Assembly: GCA_023091665.1 (NCBI GenBank)
Contig: JALJCQ010000004.1
Coordinates: 1,860,001 to 1,924,000, forward strand
Source: Pythium myriotylum
Lineage: Eukaryota; Oomycota; Peronosporomycetes; Pythiales; Pythiaceae
Direction: 5' to 3'
DNA length: 64,000 bases
Shown: piece after piece, positions 1-9,382 of the stretch
Numbering within the stretch: position 1 is the stretch's first letter
Layout: the number at the start of each line of letters is the position of its first letter
Notes under the pieces: model-generated
The model's input: the letters and a program-made list of their open reading frames with translations, nothing else
The model's database searches: none
What the model was told of the DNA's origin: nothing
Program-made: the position numbers and the translations under genes

Positions 1-2385
1 TACAATGATCGAGTATTTGACCTGTTGACAGATCGAAAAAGACAGAAACCGCTTATTCTACGGGAGCAACCGAGTGGCGACGGAACAACAAATGTCATAC
101 TGCAAGGTCTGCTATGTGTGCCGGTGCCCTGCTTTGCGGAGGCGTTACGGCTCGTAGAGCAAGGAAGAGCGAATCGCTCTGTTCGCGAGACTGAACAAAA
201 TTCATCGAGCAGCCGAAGTCACGCGATCGTGCAAATCCACATAACCACCGAGGTGGCGCTAAAGAACGGTGACAAGCGTACACGGACATCTCGCTTCAAT
301 CTTGTCGATCTCGCAGGATCGGAGAAGTGGAACACCGACATCGACATGGAAGACTACCACACCATCGAGTTAAAGAATATCAACGCCAGTTTGTCGGCGC
401 TCGGAAATTGTATCGCCGCTCTAGCCGAGACGGGTAGGCGTCATATCCCCTATCGCGACTCCACTCTCACCAGACTGCTTCAAGACTCGTTCGGAGGAAA
501 CACCATGTCATTTTTAATCGCGACGATAAGCCCTTCTTCCAGAGCGAGTGAAGAGACCATTCGCACATTACAGTTCGCCGACCGAGCTCGATCTGTAATG
601 CAGGTAATACGCGTGAACGAATCCTACAGTGGTAGCTCGGAGCTATTAGCTGCGAAAGCTCAGATTAAGGCACTGCGCGAAAGGTTGGCTCAAGAGCAAA
701 AGCGTCGCCGTGAGACGCGGATAAAAGAACACGAGGCAATGGCTAAAGACTTTGCTGCAAAACTCCAAGCAAAAGATGATGAACTAAAGCAAGCGATCAG
801 AGATAATCAGGTGTTCTCGAAGTGGAGGGAGGAAGACTTGAAGCGAATTCGGGAGCTGGAGGCTCGAGTCAAGGCAATGGAATGCTGCGCTGGGATGGTT
901 AGCGATTCTGACCAATTGGATGATTCGGCCACGTCCAATGAGAGAGCACCTAATGACAATCAAGGCTCAGAGAGCTTGACTAGAGGTACCAGCCTAGTCG
1001 CAGGCCTCAGCAAGAAAGCACAAAATCGGACTTTAGTCAGCCGTGGGCAGAGAAATGGACCGATCTCATCGACCGAACGAATTGCACAGCCGCGTGGAGG
1101 CTCATATAGGTCGCTCATAAACAAGTACACTGGCCAGAAACAAGACGGTCGATGCCGCCTTGACGAGGGCAATCGCTGTGGAGACAATAACCAGCCTTCC
1201 AATCAAGAAAATACTTGTTCAAAGAGTTTCGCGAACAGCATCCATCACGATCCAGTAAACTCACCCCAAGGATGGGAAAGTCAACTCGCCCGCCCCACCG
1301 GCAACTTATCATTCCAGGCGCAGCAGCTCCACGCTGAAACTAACCATTCATCTTCGCCTAAACTCCAAGTCAACTCCCAAACAATAGATTTTGCGGGTAT
1401 CGGTGGGTCAGGTGCCAAAGCCATAGCGGCATTGGGCAAAGCTGAGTCTCTTCCAACATTAAGAATGGGAGTGCGAGACAACTCGGTGACATCATCTCAC
1501 GAGTACGTTGGTCGGGATCCCATTTCCAAGTTTGCGTGGCAGCTTCCTGTCGTTCAATCTACTTCTAACCCAGAACCCGCGGCTATTGCTCGAGGTGAAT
1601 CTCCGCGCATGTCACTTGCCTCCGAGGTTTGTACGAAGCACAGCTTGAAAGGCTGTGTATTGTGTGCCGTCAACGAGTCCCGCTCTCAGGTGATGAGCGT
1701 TAAGTCCGTTATTTCGTCTCAAATGCCGCATTCTCCGTCAGTCTCCTCAATGACACCTTCCTTTAGTGCGAGTAATGTTCAGCCTCCATGCGAGCGACAT
1801 CGTCTTCCAGGATGCTTCATCTGCATGAAGTCGACCGTAGAACCTGTGTGGAAGTCGTCCACGTCTATGTCGTCGCCATCACCTTCGGTGCCTAACTCGA
1901 TTACCACTAGTGCAAATATATCGCAGCAAGTCGACTCGAAATCACTCCCACGACCACAGCAAGATGCCAAGTGTTCCGTCCACACGCTCACCAACTGCGT
2001 TCTATGTGCTGGGGCTCTTGCTTCTCGACCAAACGGAGTTCGCGTTCCGATGGTCGAGCAACCGTCGGGTTCGACCACGCGACTGCAGTCGGAATCACCA
2101 TGGCGAACTGGGCAGATCTCTCCCATCGACCCCGGTGCGTCGAGTGCTCTCTTCGGCACTGGGTCGTTTCCTACGCTTGCGAGCATGCCAGGCAAATCCT
2201 CGAGCGTCGAAACACTCGAGCCTTACCAACCTCGTGTCGACACCACCGTGATCACCAATCAGACGTCACCCAGTGTGCGTCATTCGATTCGAGACGTCCC
2301 CAGTGACGTTGGGAGCAAGAGACAGTTCCACTCGCTCGTCCGCGACGCCTCCAACGCTGCCTCCATCGTGCTTCGGCGACGCTAA
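1..2385 (+). CDS. Kinesin-like motor protein, 5' end outside the window
   Basis: The frame is open from base 1 and ends with TAA at 2383-2385, giving about 795 residues of a longer protein. The first residues, YNDRVFDLL, match the kinesin motor just after its nucleotide-binding strand. Then come switch I (NSSSSRSH), switch II (DLAGSE) and the alpha-4/alpha-5 segment with HIPYRDSTLTRLL. The P-loop lies upstream of the window. A charged coiled coil follows (about 640-900), then a long Ser-rich low-complexity tail. The motor precedes the coiled coil, so this is probably an N-terminal-motor, plus-end-directed kinesin; the subfamily is not resolved. The tail holds three copies of C-x2-H-x4-C-x2-C, at 1630-1665, 1789-1824 and 1972-2007, which look like small metal-binding knuckles. 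ATP-driven microtubule transport is family knowledge; cargo and location are unknown. Confidence 0.93.
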   Translation, partial: YNDRVFDLLTDRKRQKPLILREQPSGDGTTNVILQGLLCVPVPCFAEALRLVEQGRANRSVRETEQNSSSSRSHAIVQIHITTEVALKNGDKRTRTSRFNLVDLAGSEKWNTDIDMEDYHTIELKNINASLSALGNCIAALAETGRRHIPYRDSTLTRLLQDSFGGNTMSFLIATISPSSRASEETIRTLQFADRARSVMQVIRVNESYSGSSELLAAKAQIKALRERLAQEQKRRRETRIKEHEAMAKDFAAKLQAKDDELKQAIRDNQVFSKWREEDLKRIRELEARVKAMECCAGMVSDSDQLDDSATSNERAPNDNQGSESLTRGTSLVAGLSKKAQNRTLVSRGQRNGPISSTERIAQPRGGSYRSLINKYTGQKQDGRCRLDEGNRCGDNNQPSNQENTCSKSFANSIHHDPVNSPQGWESQLARPTGNLSFQAQQLHAETNHSSSPKLQVNSQTIDFAGIGGSGAKAIAALGKAESLPTLRMGVRDNSVTSSHEYVGRDPISKFAWQLPVVQSTSNPEPAAIARGESPRMSLASEVCTKHSLKGCVLCAVNESRSQVMSVKSVISSQMPHSPSVSSMTPSFSASNVQPPCERHRLPGCFICMKSTVEPVWKSSTSMSSPSPSVPNSITTSANISQQVDSKSLPRPQQDAKCSVHTLTNCVLCAGALASRPNGVRVPMVEQPSGSTTRLQSESPWRTGQISPIDPGASSALFGTGSFPTLASMPGKSSSVETLEPYQPRVDTTVITNQTSPSVRHSIRDVPSDVGSKRQFHSLVRDASNAASIVLRRR

Positions 2386-2799
2386 AGACAATTTTTGCCT
2401 TGTCGTTGTGTCCTACTGTCAATAAATTGGCCACCACTCGCAATATTGTTTATTGTCGTTTTCGATTACCGTCATCCTCGACAATATAGAGGCAATACAC
2501 CGATGGCGTCATCGTGTAAAATCCCGTTATTTTCGACCCCGTTGTTTACTCCGGAACCACCAGTTGAAGTTGAAGAATAAAGGCGGTAAATCCACGCACT
2601 GCAAACGAACGTTTGACGTCTAATCCTACCCTCATCCTGCAACTCCCCCCATTATTCCCTTTCCAAAACCCCCCTCCGTTGCAACTTGACGACTCTTCGT
2701 CTGCTCTTCTAATCTTCCTTCCACCCGCGTGTTCTTGTCACTTAGTCCCCTTTGACTCGAGTGCCGCTCGTCCGTCCGTCCACTCACGGATCTGCCGCC
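2386..2799. other. Intergenic leader between kinesin and homogentisate dioxygenase genes
   Basis: This stretch of about 410 bp holds no credible gene. It contains the 3' end of the kinesin transcript and the promoter and 5' UTR of the next gene. The part from about 2640 to 2790 is rich in C and T runs, as is common just upstream of oomycete start codons. No terminator or RNA gene is evident. Confidence 0.6.
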
Positions 2800-4140
2800 A
2801 TGACGACGCACTCGACCTCGACGCCCGTGGGCTGGGAGCAGCTCGCGTACCTGCCGGGCTTCGGCGGCCACTTCTGCTCCGAGGCGCTGCCGAACGCGCT
2901 GCCCAAGGCGCAGAACAACCCGCAAAAGTGCGCCTACGGGCTCTACGCCGAGCAGCTCAGCGGCACGGCGTTCACGCTGCCGCGCCACAAGAACCAGCGC
3001 AGCTGGCTCTACCGCATCCTGCCGCCCGTCGTGCACTGCAAGTACCAGGAGGTCGAGAACAAGTTTGTCAAGGCCGACTTTGCGCACGAGACGCTCACGC
3101 CGCAGCAGATGCGCTGGTCGCCCATGCCCATGCCGCGCGACGACGAGCGCGTCGACTTTCTGCAGGGCCTGCGCACGATCGGCGGCGCCGGCGACCCGAC
3201 GCTCAAGGCCGGACTCGCCATCCACATGTACACGGCCAACGCCAGCATGGAGAACAAAGGCTTCTACAACTCGGACGGCGATTTCCTCATCGTGCCCCAG
3301 GAAGGCGCGCTCAAGATCACGACCGAGTTCGGCAAGATGCTCGTCAAGCCCCACGAGATCTGCGTCATCCAGCGCGGCATCCGCTTCTCGGTCGACGTCG
3401 ACGGGCCCGTGCGCGGCTACATTTGCGAAGTCTACAACCGCCACTTTGTGCTGCCCGATCTTGGACCCATCGGCGCCAACGGACTCGCGAACCCGCGCGA
3501 CTTTGAGCACCCGACGGCGTTCTACGAGGACCGCGAGTGCGATTTCGAGGTCGTCAACAAGTTTGGCGGCAAGCTCTTCACGGCGCAGATGAAGTTCTCG
3601 CCTTACAACGTGGTCGCGTGGCACGGCAACTACGTGCCGTACAAGTACAACCTCGACCACTTCTGCACGATGAACTCGGTGAGCTTCGACCACCCCGACC
3701 CGTCCATCTACTGCGTGCTCACGTGCCAGACCGAGGAGCCCGGCAACGCCGTCTGCGACTTTGTCATCTTCCCACCGCGCTGGATGGTCATGGACCACAC
3801 GTTCCGCCCGCCGTACTTCCACCGCAACTGCATGTCCGAGTACATGGGCATGGTCTACGGTGTCTACGACGCCAAGAAAGGCGGCAAGGACGGCTTCGTG
3901 CCAGGCGGCGCCTCGCTGCACTCGTGCGACACGCCCCACGGCCCGGACGCCGAGACTTTCCTCAAGGCCTCCAACGCCGAGCTCAAGCCCGAAAAGTTCG
4001 AAGGCGGCCTCGCGTTCATGTTCGAGTCCACGTACCTGCTCAAGCTCACCGACTACGCGCTCAACTGCGAACACAACCAGCCCGACTACTACAAGTGCTG
4101 GCAGCAGATGCCCAAGCTCTTCGACCCGACCAAGCCATGA
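2800..4140 (+). CDS. hgd: Homogentisate 1,2-dioxygenase
   Basis: The enzyme opens the homogentisate ring to maleylacetoacetate in phenylalanine and tyrosine breakdown, using non-haem Fe(II) and O2. The 446-residue product is the usual family length. The start at 2800 is chosen because the ATG sits in a strong GCCGCCATG context and gives the expected MTTHSTSTPVGW...YLPGFGGHF beginning; the upstream in-frame extension has no ATG. The iron ligands are visible as FHRNCMSE (His341, Glu347) and TPHGPD (His380). The protein has no targeting peptide, so it is probably cytosolic. The gene has no introns. It faces the AGC kinase gene tail to tail, with 156 bp between stop codons. Identification is firm. 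Confidence 0.97.
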   Translation: MTTHSTSTPVGWEQLAYLPGFGGHFCSEALPNALPKAQNNPQKCAYGLYAEQLSGTAFTLPRHKNQRSWLYRILPPVVHCKYQEVENKFVKADFAHETLTPQQMRWSPMPMPRDDERVDFLQGLRTIGGAGDPTLKAGLAIHMYTANASMENKGFYNSDGDFLIVPQEGALKITTEFGKMLVKPHEICVIQRGIRFSVDVDGPVRGYICEVYNRHFVLPDLGPIGANGLANPRDFEHPTAFYEDRECDFEVVNKFGGKLFTAQMKFSPYNVVAWHGNYVPYKYNLDHFCTMNSVSFDHPDPSIYCVLTCQTEEPGNAVCDFVIFPPRWMVMDHTFRPPYFHRNCMSEYMGMVYGVYDAKKGGKDGFVPGGASLHSCDTPHGPDAETFLKASNAELKPEKFEGGLAFMFESTYLLKLTDYALNCEHNQPDYYKCWQQMPKLFDPTKP

Positions 4141-4296
4141 GCGTACACAGCCATCGATAGCTGCGGTGATCTCTAGCCCTTTATGTGAGAATCGACGTCC
4201 TCTGCAACATGCCTCAACCCTTGGATCTCTTAGATGCTTGTCTACTTGCTTATTCACATTCATATGTCTCTAGTTTTCTACTACAGGATCACCAGC

Positions 4297-5421
4297 TCAG
4301 AAATTGCGGAACTCGTTCGACATGGAAGCTTTGCAGCTGCCGAAGCCTTCCTCCGTCACATCCGGATACTCATCAAAACTCGAGTGATCTCCTTCGATTT
4401 TCAGCAGAGGACGAAACGGAGGGGCCACGTCAGCGTGCTCAACCTCTTGCCAGTCGACATTCGTGAACCACTCGTGGTGCTTTATCGCGTCGACATCGCA
4501 GAGCCGCGAGTCGAGATCCGGGTTCAGCATGCGCCGGAGAAGGTCTTTGAGCGAAGAGGCCATGCCACGCGGCCACTGGATGCGACCCTGCACGATCCGT
4601 GTGTACACCTCAAACGGGGACTCGCTCCTGCGAGCAGAACTATTCGTCGATGCAAACGGCGTGCGACCAGCGACCATCTCGAAGATCATACACGCCAGCG
4701 CCCACCAGTCGACCACACACGTGTAGCTGCGTTTCTCTTTCGACTGCGTGAGCTGCTCGGGGGTCAAGTACTGTGGCGTGCCTACCGACGTCGTACACCG
4801 CTCGCTCTTGTCGCCAAACTTCCTCACGAAACCCAAGTCGACGACTTTGATGTGGCCACGAGCATCGAGCAGCACATTCTCAGGCTTGAGATCACGATAC
4901 ATGAAGCCCTGACCGTGGCAAAAGCCGACAAACACAACGAGCTCCGTCGCGTAGAACTTGGTCTCGTCCTGTGAAAACATACCGCCGACCTGATGGAGCC
5001 GATGGAGAAGCTCCCCGCCAGGGATATACTCAAGCACGAGGTGGACGTGGTTGACACTTTGAAAGCTACCAAAGAACTTGGCTATAAACGGGTGATGCAG
5101 CTTGGACAGCGTAACGAGCGCCTCTCGTTCGCTCTCAATGTGTCTCAGCATGTTTTGCGCGTGCACATCGGCCTTCTTCATCGATTTCAGAGCGAAAAAC
5201 TTTTTGGACTTCTTGTGCTGCACGAGCCGCACACGACCGAGCATGCCTGTTCCCAGCACGCTGTGGAGAAGGAAATGGGCGTCGACGGAGAATGGTCTAG
5301 GTGGAAGCTCGAGCGTCTTACCAACCCAAGGACACTTGACAGCCTCATCACTGTCATCGTCGTGGGCGGCGACGCCGTAGTGATAACCGCTGCTGGGCGA
5401 GGTAGACAGTCCACCACCCAT
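4297..5421 (-). CDS. AGC-family Ser/Thr protein kinase, PKA catalytic-subunit-like, with DLG in place of DFG
   Basis: This is a 374-residue kinase in one exon. The ATG at 5421 is chosen because the longer frame starts with GTG. Motifs in order: glycine loop GTGMLGRV (57-64), ALK lysine (K79), catalytic loop YRDLKPEN (175-182, Tyr for the usual His as in PKA), metal site DLG (195-197), activation segment GTPQYLTPEQ, and an AGC tail with FDEYPD and a terminal F-x-x-F (FRNF) like PKA. A basic phosphotransferase role is inferred from family knowledge. Oddities are Leu in the DFG position, PEQ for APE, and an N-terminus MGGGLS that fits the N-myristoylation pattern G2...S6. Only 96 bp separate the ATG from the stop of the upstream GH47 gene, so its promoter must be very short or overlap that gene. 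Confidence 0.92.
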   Translation of the reverse strand: MGGGLSTSPSSGYHYGVAAHDDDSDEAVKCPWVGKTLELPPRPFSVDAHFLLHSVLGTGMLGRVRLVQHKKSKKFFALKSMKKADVHAQNMLRHIESEREALVTLSKLHHPFIAKFFGSFQSVNHVHLVLEYIPGGELLHRLHQVGGMFSQDETKFYATELVVFVGFCHGQGFMYRDLKPENVLLDARGHIKVVDLGFVRKFGDKSERCTTSVGTPQYLTPEQLTQSKEKRSYTCVVDWWALACMIFEMVAGRTPFASTNSSARRSESPFEVYTRIVQGRIQWPRGMASSLKDLLRRMLNPDLDSRLCDVDAIKHHEWFTNVDWQEVEHADVAPPFRPLLKIEGDHSSFDEYPDVTEEGFGSCKASMSNEFRNF

Positions 5422-5517
5422 TCGATTCGGTGGACCTGGAGCTGACAACACGACTGTCACATCACCCAGGAATAACTAACTACCTGGTCCAGAAGTCTAT
5501 TTCGTGCGACTCGAAAG

Positions 5518-7685
5518 CTACTCGGCCATTGGGAACGGGTGTGCTTCAGTGTTGAACACAATTTCGTCTAGTGGCAGGAGCGTCTCGTCGTCGCCAAACA
5601 GAAGGAACAAGTACTTGAGCGTCTCAGCGATGAAGAAGCTCTCCATACCGTCGCGGAACTTGGTCTGCACGGGGCCTTTCTTCACGTTGGAGATGGTCGT
5701 GTACCCACCACCAGGCAGACGACAGTGCTTCTCGAATGCATTCATGATCGTCCGGCCGTAGACACGATACTTCTCATCTTTGGTGACACGGTAGAGGATC
5801 ATGAGGCTCTCAACCGTTTCTGGGCGCTGCAGGTTGAACGCGTCTTGCGGGTGAATGTCGAGGTCCTCCTGTGCGTAGCTCTTGGTGTTGAAGTAGGCGA
5901 TCTCGGGTGCGAGCTTGGCCTCCATCTGGTCGTACATTTGGTAGCACGTTTCGATGAGCTCCTTGGCGAGATCGAGGTGGTCTTCCGGCATGCCGTGGAT
6001 GTAGCCTAGCGCAAGCATGCCTGGGACAAAGCACACGAGGTGGTCCATCTTTGGAGACAGCTCACCATGCACCCACTCGCCGATGAACGTGAGCTTGTTC
6101 GGCTCGCTCTTGGCCACGAGTCTCTTGCGGATGCCGTTCACAGCGCGGATGTACTCTTTGCGGTACTTGGTGTCTTTTTTGCCTGAGAGAAGCCACTACG
6201 ACAACCGCAATATCAGACAAATGCTGGAAGGAAGAATATCCACTGGCGAAGGACGAACCTGCTTGAGTAGATACTCGTAGTAGCTGTCGCCGTATGCTCC
6301 GAGTGTGATCTTGGAATTGGCAATGCGGCCTGTGTAGACGCTGATCTGAACAGGAAGCAAGCCGTCGTGGTACTTGTCCTCGACTTCTTTGAGCAGCTGT
6401 ATAAGACGGAATTGGAGCACTTCAGAATCATCCCCGCCATGATCTACCGAGTGTTCACTCTCTTACCTTGACCATGATGTGTTCGACTTGGTCATGGTAC
6501 TTGCGCTCGCCGGTGGCCGTTGCCAAGTACTTGAATTCGAGTTGTAAGGAGCCAGCCTCAGCGACAGATGCTGAGTCACGGTCGGTTTTGTCCTGGTTGA
6601 AAAAGCGGTCAGCAATGACTAAAACCTATGCGCATACTGGGACACGACACTTACGATGACGTCAAAATCCTTGCCGGGCATTCCATGCGAGTGAATCTTA
6701 AACGCTGGGGAGAGCGCTTCGCCAAGGTCACGAGCAGCTTGAAGTAGATGCGCTTGGCCTTTTCACAACATCAAGTCAAACTGCCGTCAGTTCGTAAGCA
6801 ATCACGAAGCCACAACTGAGACGACGCACCGGAGAGATAATACGCAGACAGAAGTCCTCCCATGTTGCGGATCGTCGTCTCGAAGAGACTGATATATCCG
6901 CTCTGGTAGATTCGCTTCTTCATGTTTTCGCCCACCCACTGGCTTGCGCGGTCGAATTGCTCGAACATACCGAGCAGGAATAACGTGTCCAGCGAGTCCA
7001 CGAGCGTGATGGCCATGTCGTGGCCTGGCAGACCGTCGCCCTTCATCGTCTGCACGTTCAAGTAGTCCTGGCCAAACGCATTCTCCTCGTAGCCCTTCCA
7101 CGCCCACGCGACCATGTTGGCGACCTTGCGCTGGTCGGGCGTGTGGCGGGATGGATCGAACCGCTTGCGCCACGTAGCAATCTCTTCTTCGCTGGCGGTG
7201 GTGCTCGGCGGCACAAACACGCGCTTGCGCTTCGCTCCCGTCGTTGCAGCGTCACCGAGCAGCTGTGACGAGGGCGGCGTGGCCTTCTCCAGCACAGCCG
7301 GCTCGGGCGCTTCGGCACCGAGGCCGTGGGCGCCGTGCTCTCTCGCGCCGTCTCCCTTCGCTTCTTTCAACGCCTCCAAGTCGTTGAAGTTGAGCGACGG
7401 CTCGCGGCCACGCAGCCGTGCATGGTCGGCGTCGGCGTTGGCGTGGCCGTTGGTCGTGGCCTGCCGCGCGTCCCGAGCGATGAGCGGGCTCGCCTGCCAG
7501 TGCCACCACTGCAGGAAGAAGCTGACGCACATGAGCGCGAGGCAGACCTGCAGCAGCACGATGAACGAGCAGCCGCGGCCGCCGGGGCCCGGGCGCACGC
7601 GCTTGGGCGACGACGCGCGCGAGGCGAAGAGGCTCGAGGGCTCGACGCCCGGCACGCCTACGCGCCGAGACGAGCGCGACTCCAT
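5518..7685 (-). CDS. Class I alpha-1,2-mannosidase (GH47), type II membrane protein, five exons
   Basis: GH47 enzymes trim alpha-1,2-mannoses from N-glycans in the ER or Golgi, with Ca2+ and inverting chemistry. Exons by splice-site reading: 7685-6830, 6758-6655, 6592-6467, 6396-6259 and 6195-5518. They join in frame into 633 residues. Introns are 62-74 nt with GT-AG ends. A short cytosolic N-terminus is followed by one membrane span near residues 40-65, then a low-complexity stem and the catalytic domain from about residue 190 (VAWAWKGYEENAFGQD, DSLDTLFLLGM). The junction LLKQ/WLLSGKKD restores the family sequence and sets the last acceptor. The C-terminal FNTEAHPF carries the Ca2+-binding Thr and the HPF signature. 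The stem-plus-anchor design favours Golgi or ER mannosidase over an EDEM. Gene identity is firm; exact ends of exons 3 and 4 are slightly less so. Confidence 0.92.
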
Positions 7686-8021
7686 CGTTGCCGCGAGGGG
7701 GTCTAAGTGAGCTTGGTGAGTCAGTGCAGTGATCTGATTACGTCCTCAGACCACGTGGAGCTCCTCGCCTGAGGAATCAGTTTCGAGAGGACAAGAAATG
7801 GTGGATGGATGGCGGGCGGATGAGGAAGCACAGCTCTGTTTATGCGTGTCAATTGAGGCCGCGCGCGCGGCTCGGCAGCCGCAGCGAGAGCGAGAGGGCG
7901 CGGCTCGCGCTGCTTCCCTCGCCGGTCGCGTTTCGGCGGCGTCTGTGCGCGCGGTCGTTGAGAAGGAAACGAGTGGAAAACGCTGACGCCAAATCAGGTC
8001 ATTAGTGGGTTTGTGTGTTGG
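7686..8021. other. Intergenic spacer upstream of the GH47 gene
   Basis: These 336 bp separate the GH47 start from the syntaxin stop codon. They include a GC-rich, GAG/GCG-rich segment at 7857-7960 that gives short open frames in several phases but no recognisable protein. The stretch probably holds the GH47 promoter and the syntaxin 3' UTR. Confidence 0.5.
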
Positions 8022-9177
8022 TCACGAGTGCTTGATGAAGAGGATGATGAAGCAGAGAAAGATGCTCGAGAGAAGTAGGTTGATGCACCGCTCGGGACGC
8101 GTGCTGCGCTGGTACTTTTCCGCGCGCTGCAGCTCTCTGAGTCCGGAGCGCACGCGCTCGGCGACCTGGAGTGGGAGGCACGTGAGGCTTGTTTCGTAGA
8201 GGAAACTGACTGACGGCCAAGTGAGAGTACGTACCTGCTCCATGTTATAGTCGATGCGATCGATGACTGTGCCTTGGTCGATGACCATCTCGGCAACCTC
8301 CTTGAAGATGGTGGCGAGCGCCGCGACGGACTTGGCTATCCGCTGGATTTCGGCATCGCGGGATTCGATCTTGAAACGCTGCATTTCGATCGCAAGATCC
8401 GCATGCGCAGAACAAGGTTCGGCAGATTCGGGGTCGTTACTGTGCTGCATCTCGTCTGGATCAAAGTCAAACACGTCGGAGCCGAACTTCTGCAGCTGGA
8501 GCCGGTGCAAGTACTCGCGCTGCCGTTGTCGGAACGTGACGGAGATTTGCTGGAGCCGGCATGCTATGGATCGCTGGGTGTTCACACGTACAAGTCGATC
8601 AGCAGCAGACATGGTGGGCTGGCCGCCGACAAACGGTCGCGTGATCTGCTTCAAAGAGCGGTCTGCGCGTTGGAAGAGCGCAGCGATTTCGTCGTTGAAC
8701 TGGTCGATCTCGCGTTCGTGTTGCGCCTCCGCGTCGTCGAAGCGGATCATGAGCCGTCTCGTGTGGACCATCTGAAGATACTCGACTGGCAAAACACCAG
8801 AGTCAGCGCCGTCGCCCTCGCCAACACCTCAGGCACTCACGTTTAACCTGCAGGAGTCGCAGCGCTTCGTTCGCATCGTCTGCGAAGCGAACCCACTCCG
8901 GGACCTCGACCCCCGCCGCCTCGACGCCGCCAAACTCGCGAGTCTCCTGCAGAAGAGCCTTGTCCATGCCCAGCGCCTTCCATTGCTGCGTGACAAGCAG
9001 AGCGTCAGCCAGCCGATCATGTCGTCTAGGGTCTCACCATCGACGCACGCTCTTGGGCGGGAAGATGGGCAGATACGGCGTCTTCTCCGTGAGCTGCCGC
9101 AGCTTAAAGCGCAAGTTGCGCGTCTTGAGGTTGCTGCGCCGCGCCGCGAACTCGTGCGTGCGGTCGCGGAAGGCCAT
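8022..9177 (-). CDS. Syntaxin-16/Tlg2-like Qa-SNARE, four exons
   Basis: This tail-anchored SNARE would act in endosome-to-trans-Golgi fusion, by family knowledge. Exons: 9177-9049, 8985-8841, 8785-8235 and 8165-8022. Joined, they give 322 residues, close to human syntaxin-16. The ATG has a GCCATGG context. The N-terminal domain has the family-typical PEWV followed by a helix with HTRRLMIRFDD. The SNARE motif (about residues 215-280) contains the syntaxin signature DQGTVIDRIDYN with the zero-layer Gln. The last 20 residues form a hydrophobic anchor (NLLLSSIFLCFIILF). Introns are 55-69 nt. The start codon faces that of the dynein gene across 205 bp. Confidence 0.93.
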
Positions 9178-9382
9178 GGCGACCAAATGGAGCTGCTCAC
9201 GAGCGACCCGATCTTGAACCGGTGCGAAAATCGAAATTCAACGGAGGGTGCTGATGGAAATCCGCCAATCACCATGCAGTATTACGCATTTCAGCCAATC
9301 AAGACCCGACATTCTCGCGTCTCTTCATGGCTTTATGCCATGACCCCCCTACGACGGCATTCGTGTGGATCTCTCGCTGTGC
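9178..9382. promoter_or_regulatory. Inferred bidirectional promoter between syntaxin and dynein genes
   Basis: The only sequence between the two divergent start codons is 205 bp, so both 5' UTRs and promoters must lie here or overlap the coding exons. No TATA box or clear initiator was recognised. The assignment rests on layout alone. Confidence 0.35.

Noticed and set aside
2632..4263. Minus-strand open frame of 543 codons opposite homogentisate dioxygenase
   Set aside because: It is a mirror frame produced by strong C/G third-position bias of the sense gene. Its translation is Arg/Val/Glu-rich with no domain, while the sense strand has clear catalytic residues.
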